Source: an uncultured Paracoccus sp.
Lineage (GTDB): Bacteria > Pseudomonadota > Alphaproteobacteria > Rhodobacterales > Rhodobacteraceae
DNA length: 64,000 nucleotides
Assembly: GCF_937873615.1 (NCBI RefSeq)
Contig: NZ_CALMYP010000068.1
Coordinates: 110,780-174,779 of the forward strand
Reading direction: 5' to 3'
The notes beneath the pieces are model-generated. The model was not told the origin of the DNA. It did not search any database and worked only from the letters and a program-made list of their open reading frames with translations. The position numbers and the translations under genes are program-made. Positions 19,751 to 28,881 of this stretch are shown piece after piece (the stretch's first letter is position 1; every line of letters starts with the position of its first letter).

Positions 19751-20221
19751 ATGTCTGACAGGATTGACCTCCAAGATCTGGATCGCGCGATTCTGCGGGC
19801 CTTGCAGCAGGATTGCCGGCTGTCCAATGCGCAACTGGCCGAACGCGTCGGCCTGTCGCCCTCGGCCTGCTGGCGGCGTGTCCGCATGCTGGAGGAGGCG
19901 GGCGTGATTTCCGGTTACGCGGCGACCGTGGACCCGGACCGCGCGGGGCTGGAGTTTCATGCCATCGTTCATGTCCGTCTGGCCCGCCACGACCGCGAGG
20001 CGGTGCAGCGCGTCATGACCGAACTGACCGTCCGCCCCGAGGTGGTCGAATGCTTTGCGACGACGGGGCAATACGATTACCACCTGCGCGTGCTCTGCGC
20101 CGACATGACCGCCTATCGGCATTTCCTGGACGATTTCCTGTTCCGCCTGCCCGCCATCGAAAGCGCGCAGACCAATGTGGTGCTGGAATCGATCAAGCGG
20201 CGCAGCGTGGTTCCGGTCTGA
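19751..20221 (+). CDS. Lrp/AsnC-family transcriptional regulator
   Basis: This 156-residue protein has an N-terminal helix-turn-helix (LQDLDRAILRALQQDCRLSNAQLAERVGLSPSACWRRVRMLEE) and a C-terminal RAM ligand-binding domain (VECFATTGQYDYHLRVLCADMTAYRHFLDDFL). It is divergent from the indolepyruvate oxidoreductase gene, and Lrp-type regulators commonly sit beside that enzyme. An amino-acid-responsive role in aromatic amino-acid breakdown is inferred. An ATG six bases earlier is possible; neither has a clear ribosome site. Confidence 0.93.
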   Translation: MSDRIDLQDLDRAILRALQQDCRLSNAQLAERVGLSPSACWRRVRMLEEAGVISGYAATVDPDRAGLEFHAIVHVRLARHDREAVQRVMTELTVRPEVVECFATTGQYDYHLRVLCADMTAYRHFLDDFLFRLPAIESAQTNVVLESIKRRSVVPV

Positions 20222-20288
20222 TCCATCCTGCCCTTTTCGTTTCTTTGGCGACGGCTCCGGCTGGCCACAGGTTCATCTGTATTTAAAG

Positions 20289-20306
20289 TTTGAACATCTG
20301 TTCTAA
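20289..20306. promoter_or_regulatory. palindromic operator before the TetR gene
   Basis: TTTGAACATCTGTTCTAA fits the palindrome TTnGAACAnnTGTTCnAA, an 18-bp symmetric site 34 bp before the TetR start codon. Its position and symmetry are typical of TetR autoregulation. It would control the regulator, the TRAP transporter and the hydrolase together. Confidence 0.6.
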
Positions 20307-20340
20307 AGTGTGATACGCACATTCGGGAGGGGGGTGAATC

Positions 20341-21006
20341 ATGCGTAATTCTGCCCAGAAGCTGGATACGGGGGTGCAAATCCTCGAAGTCGCGGAAGCG
20401 CTGTTCTCCGAGCGCGGATTTTCCGCCGTGTCGCTGCGCGAAATCGCGCGGCAGGCTGGTGTGGTGGTGTCGAACGTGACCTATCACCACGGTGACAAGA
20501 TCGGCATCCTCGCCGCGATCTATGACCGTCACACCCGCCCGATGAATGCCCGACGCCTTGAATTGCTGGGCGAAGCGATACGCATCCCCGACCCTTCGGA
20601 CCGGCTGACGGCGGTGCTGCGCGCCTATCTGCTGCCGGCTTTCAGCTCCTCTGCCGACCTGTCGGGCGGCGGGCGGCGCTTTACCCGGATGCGTGCGCTG
20701 CTTTCAGCCGAAGGCGATCCGGCGGCGCGCGACATCATCGCCCGTGCCTTTGATGACACGACCGGCTGCTTTATCGATGCGATTGCCGAATGCCTGCCCG
20801 GCGCGACCCGAGGCGAGATCGTCTGGCGGACGCATTTCCTGCTCGGCGCGCTTTATTACACGCTCATCAATCCCGAGCGGATCGCCCGCCTGTCCGGCGG
20901 CTCCGTCTCGGCTGAGGAGAACGAGACGGCTATCGCCCAACTCGTCGCCGCGACCCATGCCAGCCTGTGCGCCTTGCAGCCGGTACGGGCGGAGGCCGCA
21001 GAATAG
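20341..21006 (+). CDS. TetR-family transcriptional regulator
   Basis: This 221-residue protein has a TetR N-terminal helix-turn-helix (ILEVAEALFSERGFSAVSLREIARQAGVVVSNVTYHHGDKIGIL, about residues 14-58) and an all-helical ligand domain. The ribosome site GGGAGGGGGG precedes the ATG. It lies 25 nt before the transporter-binding-protein gene, so it is first in that operon. The ligand is probably the transported compound or its product. Confidence 0.93.
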   Translation: MRNSAQKLDTGVQILEVAEALFSERGFSAVSLREIARQAGVVVSNVTYHHGDKIGILAAIYDRHTRPMNARRLELLGEAIRIPDPSDRLTAVLRAYLLPAFSSSADLSGGGRRFTRMRALLSAEGDPAARDIIARAFDDTTGCFIDAIAECLPGATRGEIVWRTHFLLGALYYTLINPERIARLSGGSVSAEENETAIAQLVAATHASLCALQPVRAEAAE

Positions 21007-21031
21007 ACCGATAACTCCAGGGAGGAAGACC

Positions 21032-21961
21032 ATGACCATCAAACTGACCATGACCGCCGCGCTGCTGGCGGCTGGCCTTGCCATGCCCGCCGCCGCGCAG
21101 GAACGCGTCTCGATCGGGACCGGCGGCACTGGCGGGCTGTTCTATATCATCGGCGCCGGTATCGCCGATGTGATCAACAAGCATCTGGACGGCTTTACCG
21201 CCCGGGCCGAGGTCACTGGCGCTTCAGTGGAAAATGTCCGCCGCGTGGCCGAGGGGCAGTTGACCATGGGCCTGTCATCGTCCTCGACGCTGTATGAAGC
21301 GAAGAACGGGCAGGGGCCGTTCGACGGCACGCCGCTGCCGGTTGCCGGCATGGCCTATCTGTATCCGGCTGTCCTGCAGATCGCGACGACCGGCGGCACT
21401 GGCATCGCCACGCTGGACGATCTGGCTGGCAAGCGCGTGGCACTTGGCCCGCCCGGCTCCAACTCTGCCGTTCTGGCGCAGCGCCTGTTGGAGGCATACG
21501 GCGTCTTCGAGCCGTCCAAGGCGCAGTTCCTGTCCTATACCGAAGGTGTCGCGGCCCTGACCAACGGTCAGGTCGATGCCGCCGTGGTGCTGGCCGGGGC
21601 GCCGACCGCCGCGCTGATCGACCTCGACGCGCAGGAAGACATGGTGCTTCTGTCGCTCGACCCGGCCAAGGTCGAGAAGCTGTTTGCCGACTATCCCTAT
21701 TACCAGCCCTATGACATTCCGGCTGGCACCTATTCCGACCAGACAGCGCCGGTGACGGTCATCAACGATCCGGCGACGCTGATGGTGGCCGAGGCGACCG
21801 ATGCCGGGCTTGTCCAGCAACTGACCGGGGCGATCTTCGACAATCTCGCCGAGCTGGCGCAGGTCCACCCACAGGCCGCCGCGATTTCGCTGGAGACCGG
21901 GCCGAACACGCCGATCCCGCTGCATCCGGGCGCCGACGCCTATTTCGCCGGCAAGCAATAA
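21032..21961 (+). CDS. TAXI-family TRAP transporter solute-binding protein
   Basis: This periplasmic protein of 309 residues has a signal peptide (KLTMTAALLAAGLAMPAAAQ). The TAXI hallmark is VSIGTGGTGGLFYIIGAGIADVIN just after cleavage, followed by GLSSSSTLYEA and RVALGPPGSNSAVLAQRLLEAYG. It captures a small organic acid or amino acid for the TRAP permease immediately downstream. The start at 21032 follows GGGAGGAAG; the longer frame overlaps the TetR gene and lacks a signal peptide. Confidence 0.94.
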   Translation: MTIKLTMTAALLAAGLAMPAAAQERVSIGTGGTGGLFYIIGAGIADVINKHLDGFTARAEVTGASVENVRRVAEGQLTMGLSSSSTLYEAKNGQGPFDGTPLPVAGMAYLYPAVLQIATTGGTGIATLDDLAGKRVALGPPGSNSAVLAQRLLEAYGVFEPSKAQFLSYTEGVAALTNGQVDAAVVLAGAPTAALIDLDAQEDMVLLSLDPAKVEKLFADYPYYQPYDIPAGTYSDQTAPVTVINDPATLMVAEATDAGLVQQLTGAIFDNLAELAQVHPQAAAISLETGPNTPIPLHPGADAYFAGKQ

Positions 21962-21985
21962 GCGGCGCAGGGGGGAGGGCCGATC

Positions 21986-23914
21986 ATGGACAGGATACTG
22001 GACGCCATCGGGCTTTCCCCCGAAACCGGCCGCAGCAGGGGCGAGCGGATCGCCCTGTCGCTATATTTCTCGGGATTGGCGGTGGCGGTCACGGCACTCG
22101 TCATCTATGGCGCGTATTTCGGGTTGATCACGGCGCTGATCCTGCGGGCGCTGTTCTTTTCGCTTGTGGCCTCGGCCGGGTTGGCGGCGATTGGCTTCAC
22201 CCGGGATCAGCCCTGGATGCGCGCCATCTTCTATATGCTGGCGCTGATCGTGCTGGTTCCGGGCTTTCACATCCGCGAAAGCTATATGGACATCGTCATG
22301 CGCGGCGCCATGTCGACGCCGCCGGACCTGTGGATTTTCGTCGGCCTTATGGCCGCGCTGTTCACGCTGGTGCGCAATACCGTCGGCTGGCCGCTCGTGG
22401 TGATGATGGCGGCGGCGCTGGCCTATGCCTGGTTCGGCTATCTCATCCCCGGCCAATACGGCCATTCCGGCTATGACCTGCGCCGGCTGACCTCGACCCT
22501 GATGCTGTCGACCGAAGGGGTTTACGGCGTGCCGATGGGGGTGGCGGTCGAATATATCTTCCTGTTCTCGCTTCTGGGCGGGCTGCTGATGAAGATCGGC
22601 ACCGGAGAGGTATTCGTGGACATCGCGCGCGGACTGACCGGGCGGACGCGGGGTGGGCCGGGGCTTTCGGCGGCGCTGTCCTCGACCCTTCTGGGCACGA
22701 TCAATGGCAGCGCGGTGGCCAACGTCGTGACGACCGGCACGTTCACCATCCCGCTGATGAAACGCTCGGGCTATAGCGCGACGCTGGCCGGCGCGATCGA
22801 GGCGGCGGCGTCCTCGGCCGGGCAGATCCTGCCGCCGGTCATGGGTGCCGCGGCCTTCCTGATGGCCGAGATCATCGGCGTGCCCTATCCCCAGATCGCC
22901 CTCGCGGCGCTGATTCCGGGTCTTCTCTATGTGCTGGCCCTGATGATCGCCGTCTGGCTGGAGGCCGGGCGGTTGGGGCTGGAACGCGACAGCGATGCCG
23001 GCTGGGAGCTTCTGCGCGAGACGCTGATCCGGCGCGGTTATCTGCTGCTGCCCTTGATCGCACTGATCGTGCTGATGTTCGCGGGCTATACGCCGACGCG
23101 GGCGGCGGTGCTGTGCCTTGTCGCCGGTCTTGTCGTCTCGATCTTCCGGGCCGAGACGCGCATCGGTCCCCTCGGTCTCGTGCAGGTCTGCAAGGAGACG
23201 CTGGTATCGGTCATGCCCATCGTTGCGGCGGTGGCGGCGGCGGGCGTGGTCATCGGTGTTCTGAACCTGACCGGGCTGGGGCTGATGCTGTCAGGGCTGA
23301 TCCTCGACCTTGGCGGAGAGAGCATCTGGGTGATCCTGCTGCTGACGGCGGTGGTGTCCTTCATCCTTGGCATGGGGCTGCCGACCTCGGCCGCCTACCT
23401 TCTGTTGGCGGTGCTGATCGCACCGGCGCTGACGCAACTGGGTCTGCCGGCGATCTCGGCGCATATGTTCATCTTCTATTTCGGCCTGGTCTCGGCGATC
23501 ACGCCGCCGGTGGCACTGGCGGCCTATGCGGCGGCCTCGATTTCCGGGGCCGAGGCCAATGCGACGGCGGTTCAGGCGATCCGGCTGGGCTTTGTCAAAC
23601 TGCTGGTGCCGTTCCTTTTCGTGACCATGCCGGGCCTGCTGATGATCGGCACAGGCATCCAGATCGCCTTGTCGGTGGTGCTGGCGACGGTGGCGCTGTC
23701 CTCGCTTACCGTCGCTTTCGCGGGCTGGTTCCTGCGCCCGCTTGGCGGGGCCGAACGCGGCGCCATGGTCGCGTCTTCCCTGCTGGTCCTGTGGCCGACC
23801 GCCATCACCGCAACCGATCCCGTCACGCTGGCGGCACGGCTGATCGGTCTGGCGGGCCTTGCCCTGATCTTCCGCCGCACAATGGCGTCCCGCCCCCTTG
23901 AGACCCGAGGTTGA
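21986..23914 (+). CDS. TRAP transporter fused permease (TAXI type)
   Basis: This 642-residue inner-membrane protein fuses the small (DctQ-like) and large (DctM-like) TRAP permease subunits. It has roughly 16 hydrophobic segments. The DctM core has LLMKIGTGEVFVDIARGLTGRTRGGPGLSAALSSTLLGTINGSAVANVVTTG-type sequence and GMGLPTSAAYLLLAVLIAPAL. Import is driven by the Na+ gradient in this family. It is 24 nt after its binding protein, and its stop overlaps the hydrolase start. Confidence 0.95.
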   Translation: MDRILDAIGLSPETGRSRGERIALSLYFSGLAVAVTALVIYGAYFGLITALILRALFFSLVASAGLAAIGFTRDQPWMRAIFYMLALIVLVPGFHIRESYMDIVMRGAMSTPPDLWIFVGLMAALFTLVRNTVGWPLVVMMAAALAYAWFGYLIPGQYGHSGYDLRRLTSTLMLSTEGVYGVPMGVAVEYIFLFSLLGGLLMKIGTGEVFVDIARGLTGRTRGGPGLSAALSSTLLGTINGSAVANVVTTGTFTIPLMKRSGYSATLAGAIEAAASSAGQILPPVMGAAAFLMAEIIGVPYPQIALAALIPGLLYVLALMIAVWLEAGRLGLERDSDAGWELLRETLIRRGYLLLPLIALIVLMFAGYTPTRAAVLCLVAGLVVSIFRAETRIGPLGLVQVCKETLVSVMPIVAAVAAAGVVIGVLNLTGLGLMLSGLILDLGGESIWVILLLTAVVSFILGMGLPTSAAYLLLAVLIAPALTQLGLPAISAHMFIFYFGLVSAITPPVALAAYAAASISGAEANATAVQAIRLGFVKLLVPFLFVTMPGLLMIGTGIQIALSVVLATVALSSLTVAFAGWFLRPLGGAERGAMVASSLLVLWPTAITATDPVTLAARLIGLAGLALIFRRTMASRPLETRG

Positions 23915-24792
23915 TGATGAGTTCCGAAAACCTGCCCTTCCACCCCAATCCCTCGCGCCCCAGGCTGCAACTGCCGAAAGGTGCCTGCGACGCGCATTGC
24001 CATGTCTTCGGCCCCGCCGCGCAGTTTCCCTTCGCGCCGACCCGGACCTATACGCCCGTCGATGCCCCCTGGGAAAAGCTTGAGGAATTGCACGGGTTGC
24101 TTGGCCTCGACCGCACGGTTCTGGTGCAGGCAAGCTGCCACGGGACCGACAATGCCGCCATGCTGGACGCTATCGCCAGATCCAACGGCAGTTGTCGCGG
24201 CGTGGCCATGGTCGGGCGTGATATCAGCGATTCCGAGTTGAAGCGCCTGCACGAGGGCGGCGTGCGCGGTATCCGCTTCAACTTCGTCACCCATCTGGGC
24301 AAGGATGCCGATATCGATACGGTGTGCGCCTTGGCTGAACGTATCGCCCCGCTTGGCTGGCATGCCGTCGTCCATTTTGAGGCGGATCGACTGGAAACCC
24401 TCGCCCCGGTTCTGAAATCACTGCCGGTGACCATGGTCATCGACCATATGGGCCGCGTCGATGCCTCGGCCGGGCTGGATCAGCCGGCCTATCGGATGCT
24501 TCTGGAACTGATGGAGGATGAGCGTTTCTGGGTAAAGGTCTGCGGCTCGGAACGCATCACCCGGCAGGGTCCGCCCTATGCCGATGCGGTGCCCTTCGGG
24601 CGTGATCTGGTGGCGCGCTTCCCGGACTGCACGCTTTGGGGGACCGATTGGCCGCATCCGAATATCAGGAAGGACATGCCGGATGACGGTGCGCTCGTCG
24701 ATCTTCTGGCCGGGATCGCGCCGGACGCTGCCGCCCTGCAACGCCTGCTGGTCGACAACCCGACGCGGCTTTACTGGCCCGAAAACGCTTAA
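23914..24792 (+). CDS. amidohydrolase, 2-pyrone-4,6-dicarboxylate lactonase (LigI)-like
   Basis: This 292-residue TIM-barrel hydrolase closely resembles LigI: it opens with GACDAHCHVFGP, then FAPTRTYTPVDAPW, VLVQASCHGTDN, MVIDHMGRVD and LWGTDWPHPN. LigI opens the lactone ring of 2-pyrone-4,6-dicarboxylate in the protocatechuate 4,5-cleavage pathway. No other pathway gene is here, so a related lactone or amide may be the true substrate. The start overlaps the permease stop. A second ATG three bases later is equally good. Confidence 0.82.
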   Translation: MMSSENLPFHPNPSRPRLQLPKGACDAHCHVFGPAAQFPFAPTRTYTPVDAPWEKLEELHGLLGLDRTVLVQASCHGTDNAAMLDAIARSNGSCRGVAMVGRDISDSELKRLHEGGVRGIRFNFVTHLGKDADIDTVCALAERIAPLGWHAVVHFEADRLETLAPVLKSLPVTMVIDHMGRVDASAGLDQPAYRMLLELMEDERFWVKVCGSERITRQGPPYADAVPFGRDLVARFPDCTLWGTDWPHPNIRKDMPDDGALVDLLAGIAPDAAALQRLLVDNPTRLYWPENA

Positions 24793-26090
24793 GCCCGCGC
24801 CCGGCGCAGGCCATAGGTGCAGCCGGCGGTCCAGACCAGGTTGAACAGAAGGTTGCTCAGCGCCGCCCCCTCGACCCCGAAAAAATGGACCAGCGGCAGG
24901 AAAGAGGCCGCGAAGATCAAGGTCGAGCCGAGCGTGACCGTAACCAGCAGCCGGTCCTTGCCCATCGACAGCAGCGCCGGGTTCAGCGCCACGCCCGAGG
25001 CGAAGACGATCGAGGAGGCCAGCAGGATATTCATCACCGGCCCCGCACCTGCATATTGCGGGCCGAAGACGGCGCGGATGATCGGCTCGATATTCAGCAT
25101 GACCGGGATGGCGACGATCAGTTGCAGAACCAGAATCGCCAGCGAGACGGTCAGGATCAGGCGGTTGAACGCCGCCCGTTTGCCCTGTTCCCACAGCCGC
25201 GACAGTTCGGGATAGATGACCTGCCGCACCGGGCCGGCCAGCTTCGTCGCCCGGTTCATGACCCGCTTGCCAAGCTGGTAAAGCCCGACCGCCGTCGGAT
25301 TGGTCAGCGCGCCAAGTGCCAGCACGTCGACGCGGTTGGCCGACTGGCGCAGGATGACGTTGAAATTCGAATTCCACATGAAGCGCAGGATGCCGGGGTT
25401 TTCCCGGATCGCGGCCAGCCCATGCGCGCCGAGCAGGTCGTGATGGCCGCGCCGGCGCATCTCGCGAAGGGCGAAGATCAGGCAGACGGTGCCGTCGAGC
25501 AGGCTCTGGATCAGCATGATCAGCAGGAAGGCCCAAAGCCCCAGCCCGGCCTGCCAGGCCAGCAGGCTGAGGACGAAGCGCAGCACCGCCGAGGCCATGT
25601 CGATCCGTGCGAGCACGTCGAAGCGGTCGTATATCCGCAGCACCGCCGTTGCCGTCGGCCGGAAGGACACGAAAAGCCCGCAGGCGAAGACGGCGATATA
25701 TTGCGCCCCGGCGCCCTCCGGCAGTCCGACCCATGTGGCGGCGACATGACCCACCAGGATGCAGACCGACCCCGACAGCAGCCCGCCGGCCGCGTCGATC
25801 AGCAGCGACAGCTTGATCAGCCGGGCGAATGCCGCTTCATCGCGGCGCTCCTGCGCCTGGATGGCATAGCGCATGACCGCCTGCCACGGCTCGATCCGCA
25901 GGATCAGATCGACGATGCGCACGAAGGATTCGACCAGGGCCAGAATGCCCAGACTGGCCGGCCCGAGCGCGCGGGCGGTGATGAACAGCGTCGCCACCGC
26001 CGCCAGCGAGATGAACAGCTGCCCGGCGAAGGTCCAGCTCATATTGCGGGACATCCGCGCCCAGAGCGTTCGCCGCGACGGCTCTTCCAT
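24789..26090 (-). CDS. polysaccharide flippase (Wzx-like, MOP superfamily)
   Basis: This 433-residue membrane protein has about 12 hydrophobic segments, typical of Wzx/PST lipid-linked oligosaccharide flippases. Markers are MSWTFAGQLFISLAAVATLFITARALGPASLG at the N-terminus and RQSANRVDVLALGALTNPTAVGLYQLGKRV in the middle. It is the left boundary of the polysaccharide locus, convergent with the LigI-like gene (4-nt overlap) and divergent from the epimerase gene. Confidence 0.87.
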   Translation of the reverse strand: MEEPSRRTLWARMSRNMSWTFAGQLFISLAAVATLFITARALGPASLGILALVESFVRIVDLILRIEPWQAVMRYAIQAQERRDEAAFARLIKLSLLIDAAGGLLSGSVCILVGHVAATWVGLPEGAGAQYIAVFACGLFVSFRPTATAVLRIYDRFDVLARIDMASAVLRFVLSLLAWQAGLGLWAFLLIMLIQSLLDGTVCLIFALREMRRRGHHDLLGAHGLAAIRENPGILRFMWNSNFNVILRQSANRVDVLALGALTNPTAVGLYQLGKRVMNRATKLAGPVRQVIYPELSRLWEQGKRAAFNRLILTVSLAILVLQLIVAIPVMLNIEPIIRAVFGPQYAGAGPVMNILLASSIVFASGVALNPALLSMGKDRLLVTVTLGSTLIFAASFLPLVHFFGVEGAALSNLLFNLVWTAGCTYGLRRARA

Positions 26091-26247
26091 GCCGGTACTC
26101 CTTGAGGCGGGTCCTCACCTTACAATGCACCTTCCGGGCCGGCGACGGCAACCGGCCAAAGAGAAGATGCCGCCGGGCGAGACAAAGCGCCCGAGACCTG
26201 ATTTTATGGGTCGGGCAAGGGCTGCCGGATAAAGGGTAAGGACGACT

Positions 26248-27276
26248 ATGGGCGACACGATGCGGGTTCTGGTGACCGGGGCGGCCGGGTTCATCGGCTA
26301 TCATCTTTCGGAACTGCTGCTGGCCGAGGGGCATGAGGTGATCGGCCTCGACAGTCATAACGATTATTACGACCCGGCGCTGAAAGCCGCGCGCGAGGCG
26401 CGCCTGACCGCAAATCCCCGCTATCGCGGCATTCGCGGCAAGGTCGAGGATCCGGGCCTGCTGATGGCGCTGTTCGCCGAACACAAACCCGAGGCGGTGG
26501 TGCATCTGGCCGCGCAGGCCGGCGTCCGCTACTCGATCGAGAATCCGCGCGCCTATGTCGAGGCCAATCTGATCGGCAGTTTCGAACTGCTGGAGGCCGC
26601 GCGGGCGCATAAGCCGAAGCATCTTCTCATGGCCTCGACCAGCTCGGTCTACGGGGCCAATACCGAGATGCCCTATCGCGAGACCGACAAGGTCGATACG
26701 CAGATGTCCTTCTATGCCGCGACCAAGAAGTCGAACGAGGCGATGGCGCATAGCTATGCGCATCTTTTCGATATTCCGACGACGATGTTCCGCTTCTTCA
26801 CCGTCTATGGACCTTGGGGGCGCCCGGACATGGCGCCTTACCTGTTCACCTCGGCGATTTTCGAGGACCGGCCGATCAAGGTCTTCAATCATGGCGACAT
26901 GCGGCGCGATTTCACCTATGTGACCGATCTTGTCCGCGCGATCAGGCTGCTGATCGACGCGGCGCCCGTGCGGCCCGCAAGCCCCGACCAGATCGCCGAA
27001 GGCGACAGCCTGTCGCCGGTGGCGCCCTGGCGGGTGGTCAATATCGGCAATGGCGAATCGGTGCAGCTGATGGATTTCATCGCCGCGATCGAGGCGGCCT
27101 CGAACCGCAAGGCAGTGAAGAACATGATGGACATGCAGCCTGGCGATGTGCCCGCGACCTGGGCCGACACGGCGCTTTTGCGGCGGCTGACCGGCTATGC
27201 GCCGAAAACCTCGGTTCGGGACGGGGTCCGGGCCTATGTGGATTGGTATCGCGACTATTACGGGATCGACGGATGA
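26248..27276 (+). CDS. NAD-dependent epimerase, UDP-glucuronate 4-epimerase type
   Basis: This 342-residue SDR-family sugar-nucleotide epimerase has the NAD loop VTGAAGFIGYHL (Gly11-Gly17). Its catalytic set is Thr131/Ser132 with Tyr156 and Lys160 (YAATKK). LDSHNDYYDPALKAARL-type sequence and FTVYGPWGRPDMAPYLF are hallmarks of UDP-glucuronate to UDP-galacturonate epimerases. It likely supplies an acidic sugar to the polymer. The stop overlaps the ATP-grasp gene as ATGA. A second ATG 12 nt in is possible. Confidence 0.9.
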   Translation: MGDTMRVLVTGAAGFIGYHLSELLLAEGHEVIGLDSHNDYYDPALKAAREARLTANPRYRGIRGKVEDPGLLMALFAEHKPEAVVHLAAQAGVRYSIENPRAYVEANLIGSFELLEAARAHKPKHLLMASTSSVYGANTEMPYRETDKVDTQMSFYAATKKSNEAMAHSYAHLFDIPTTMFRFFTVYGPWGRPDMAPYLFTSAIFEDRPIKVFNHGDMRRDFTYVTDLVRAIRLLIDAAPVRPASPDQIAEGDSLSPVAPWRVVNIGNGESVQLMDFIAAIEAASNRKAVKNMMDMQPGDVPATWADTALLRRLTGYAPKTSVRDGVRAYVDWYRDYYGIDG

Positions 27277-28232
27277 CCGGGGGCGTCCCGGTCCTGATCT
27301 CCTCGGCCGGGCGGCGCGGCGCGCTCGTGCGCGCCTTTCAGCAGGTTCCGGGTGCGCGTGTCACCGTGCATGGCTGCGACCTGGCGCCGGATCTGTCAGC
27401 CGGGTGCCAGTTGGCCGATCACGCGCATCGGGTGCCGCGCTGCACCGATCCCGGCTTCATCGACCGGATCGAGGAAATCGTGCGCGACCATGCCATCCGC
27501 CTGATCGTGCCGACCATCGACACCGAGCTTGCCGCATATGCCGCTGCCGCCGAGCGGCTGGCGCAGGCGGGCGCCTATGTCCATGTCTCGCCGCCCGGCG
27601 TGATCGCCGCCGTCCGCGACAAGCTGCGCACCATGCAGCTTCTGGCTGGGGCCGGCGTGCCGGTCCCGCCAAGCTGCACCGAGGCTGAACTGCGCGCCGA
27701 TCCCACCCGCCTCGACTGGCCGGTCTTCGGCAAGCCGGTCGGCGGCAGCGCCAGCCGGGGCCTTGGCACTTATCAGACCCCCGATCAGCTTCTGGCGGAT
27801 TATCCCGAGCCGATGATGTTCCAGCCGGTGCTGTCGGGGCCGGAATATACCGTCAATATGTTCATCGACCGCGCCGGCACGCTGCGCACGGTGGTGCCGC
27901 ATCTGCGCATCCAGACCCGCGCCGGCGAGGTCGAGAAGGGCCGGACCGAGCGTCGGGCCGATCTGCGCGCCCTGGCCGAGGGCATCCACCGCGCCCTGCC
28001 GCAGGCGCGCGGCGTCATGTGCTTTCAGGTCATGGACGATCCCCTGCGCGGTCCCTGCGTGATCGAGATCAACGCCCGTTTCGGCGGCGGCTATCCCCTT
28101 GCCCATCATGCCGGCGCGCGCTTCGCCGACTGGCTGGTGCAGGAGGCGAGGGGCCTGCCGCCTGCCGCCAATGACGATTGGCGCGCGGGCGTGACCATGC
28201 TGCGTTACGACGATGCCGTCTTCACCGGCTGA
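27273..28232 (+). CDS. ATP-grasp ligase (carbamoyl-phosphate-synthase-like)
   Basis: This 319-residue protein has an N-terminal Rossmann-like domain (VLISSAGRRGALVRAFQQV). An ATP-grasp fold follows, with VRDKLRTMQLLAGAGVPVPPS, FGKPVGGSASRGLG and a metal-binding end VIEINARFGGGYPLAHH. Such enzymes join a carboxylate to an amine or thiol via an acyl phosphate. Neither substrate is visible here. The start overlaps the epimerase stop (ATGA) and the end overlaps the HAD gene by 20 nt, suggesting the three act together on a sugar modification. Confidence 0.83.
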   Translation: MTGGVPVLISSAGRRGALVRAFQQVPGARVTVHGCDLAPDLSAGCQLADHAHRVPRCTDPGFIDRIEEIVRDHAIRLIVPTIDTELAAYAAAAERLAQAGAYVHVSPPGVIAAVRDKLRTMQLLAGAGVPVPPSCTEAELRADPTRLDWPVFGKPVGGSASRGLGTYQTPDQLLADYPEPMMFQPVLSGPEYTVNMFIDRAGTLRTVVPHLRIQTRAGEVEKGRTERRADLRALAEGIHRALPQARGVMCFQVMDDPLRGPCVIEINARFGGGYPLAHHAGARFADWLVQEARGLPPAANDDWRAGVTMLRYDDAVFTG

Positions 28233-28881
28233 CCGCATCGTCTTCGACCTCGACGACACGCTTTATCTGGAGCGTGACTTCGCCTTCAGCGGATTCAGCG
28301 CCGTGGGCGATGTCATTGCCGCCCGTCACGGCATACCGGGCTTTGCAGCCCTGTGCGGCGCCCTGTTCGACAGTCCGCATCGGCCCGCCATCTTCAACGA
28401 GGCGCTGCGTCGCTGCGGCCTGCAGGGGGTGCAATCCGTGCCCGAACTGGTCGCCATCTATCGCGGCCACAGCCCGCAGATCGCGCTTTGCCCGGATGCG
28501 GCGCGGTTCCTGCGGGGACGGGATGGCTTCGGGCTGATCACCGACGGGCCCGAGGCGATGCAGCGTGCCAAGATCGCGGCGCTCGGTCTTGCGGCTTTCC
28601 TCGATCAGGTGATTCCGACCGGGCAATGGGGGCCGGGCTTCGGCAAGCCGCATCCCCGCGCCTATGAGGCGATTGCCGATGCGGCGGGCGGGCGGCGCTG
28701 CGTCTATGTCGCCGATAATGGCGCGAAGGATTTCGTGACGCCGCGGCGCATGGGCTGGCTCTGCGTGCAGATCCTGCGGCCCGGGCGGGTCCATGACGGC
28801 AGCCCGCCCGATGCGGCACATGCCGCGCATGTCATCATCGACAGTTTCGATCAGCTCGATGCGGTGCTGGCCAGCGGCTGA
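28213..28881 (+). CDS. HAD-superfamily hydrolase
   Basis: This 222-residue protein has HAD motif I FDLDDTLYL (Asp12, Asp14), motif II-like LITDG, and motif III/IV GKPHPRAYEAI and VYVADNGAKDF. These fit a phosphatase of small metabolites. It overlaps the ATP-grasp gene by 20 nt on the same strand. Its end overlaps the convergent glycosyltransferase gene by 31 bp. Substrate unknown; a phosphorylated sugar or acyl donor from the same locus is a guess. Confidence 0.85.
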   Translation: MPSSPADRIVFDLDDTLYLERDFAFSGFSAVGDVIAARHGIPGFAALCGALFDSPHRPAIFNEALRRCGLQGVQSVPELVAIYRGHSPQIALCPDAARFLRGRDGFGLITDGPEAMQRAKIAALGLAAFLDQVIPTGQWGPGFGKPHPRAYEAIADAAGGRRCVYVADNGAKDFVTPRRMGWLCVQILRPGRVHDGSPPDAAHAAHVIIDSFDQLDAVLASG

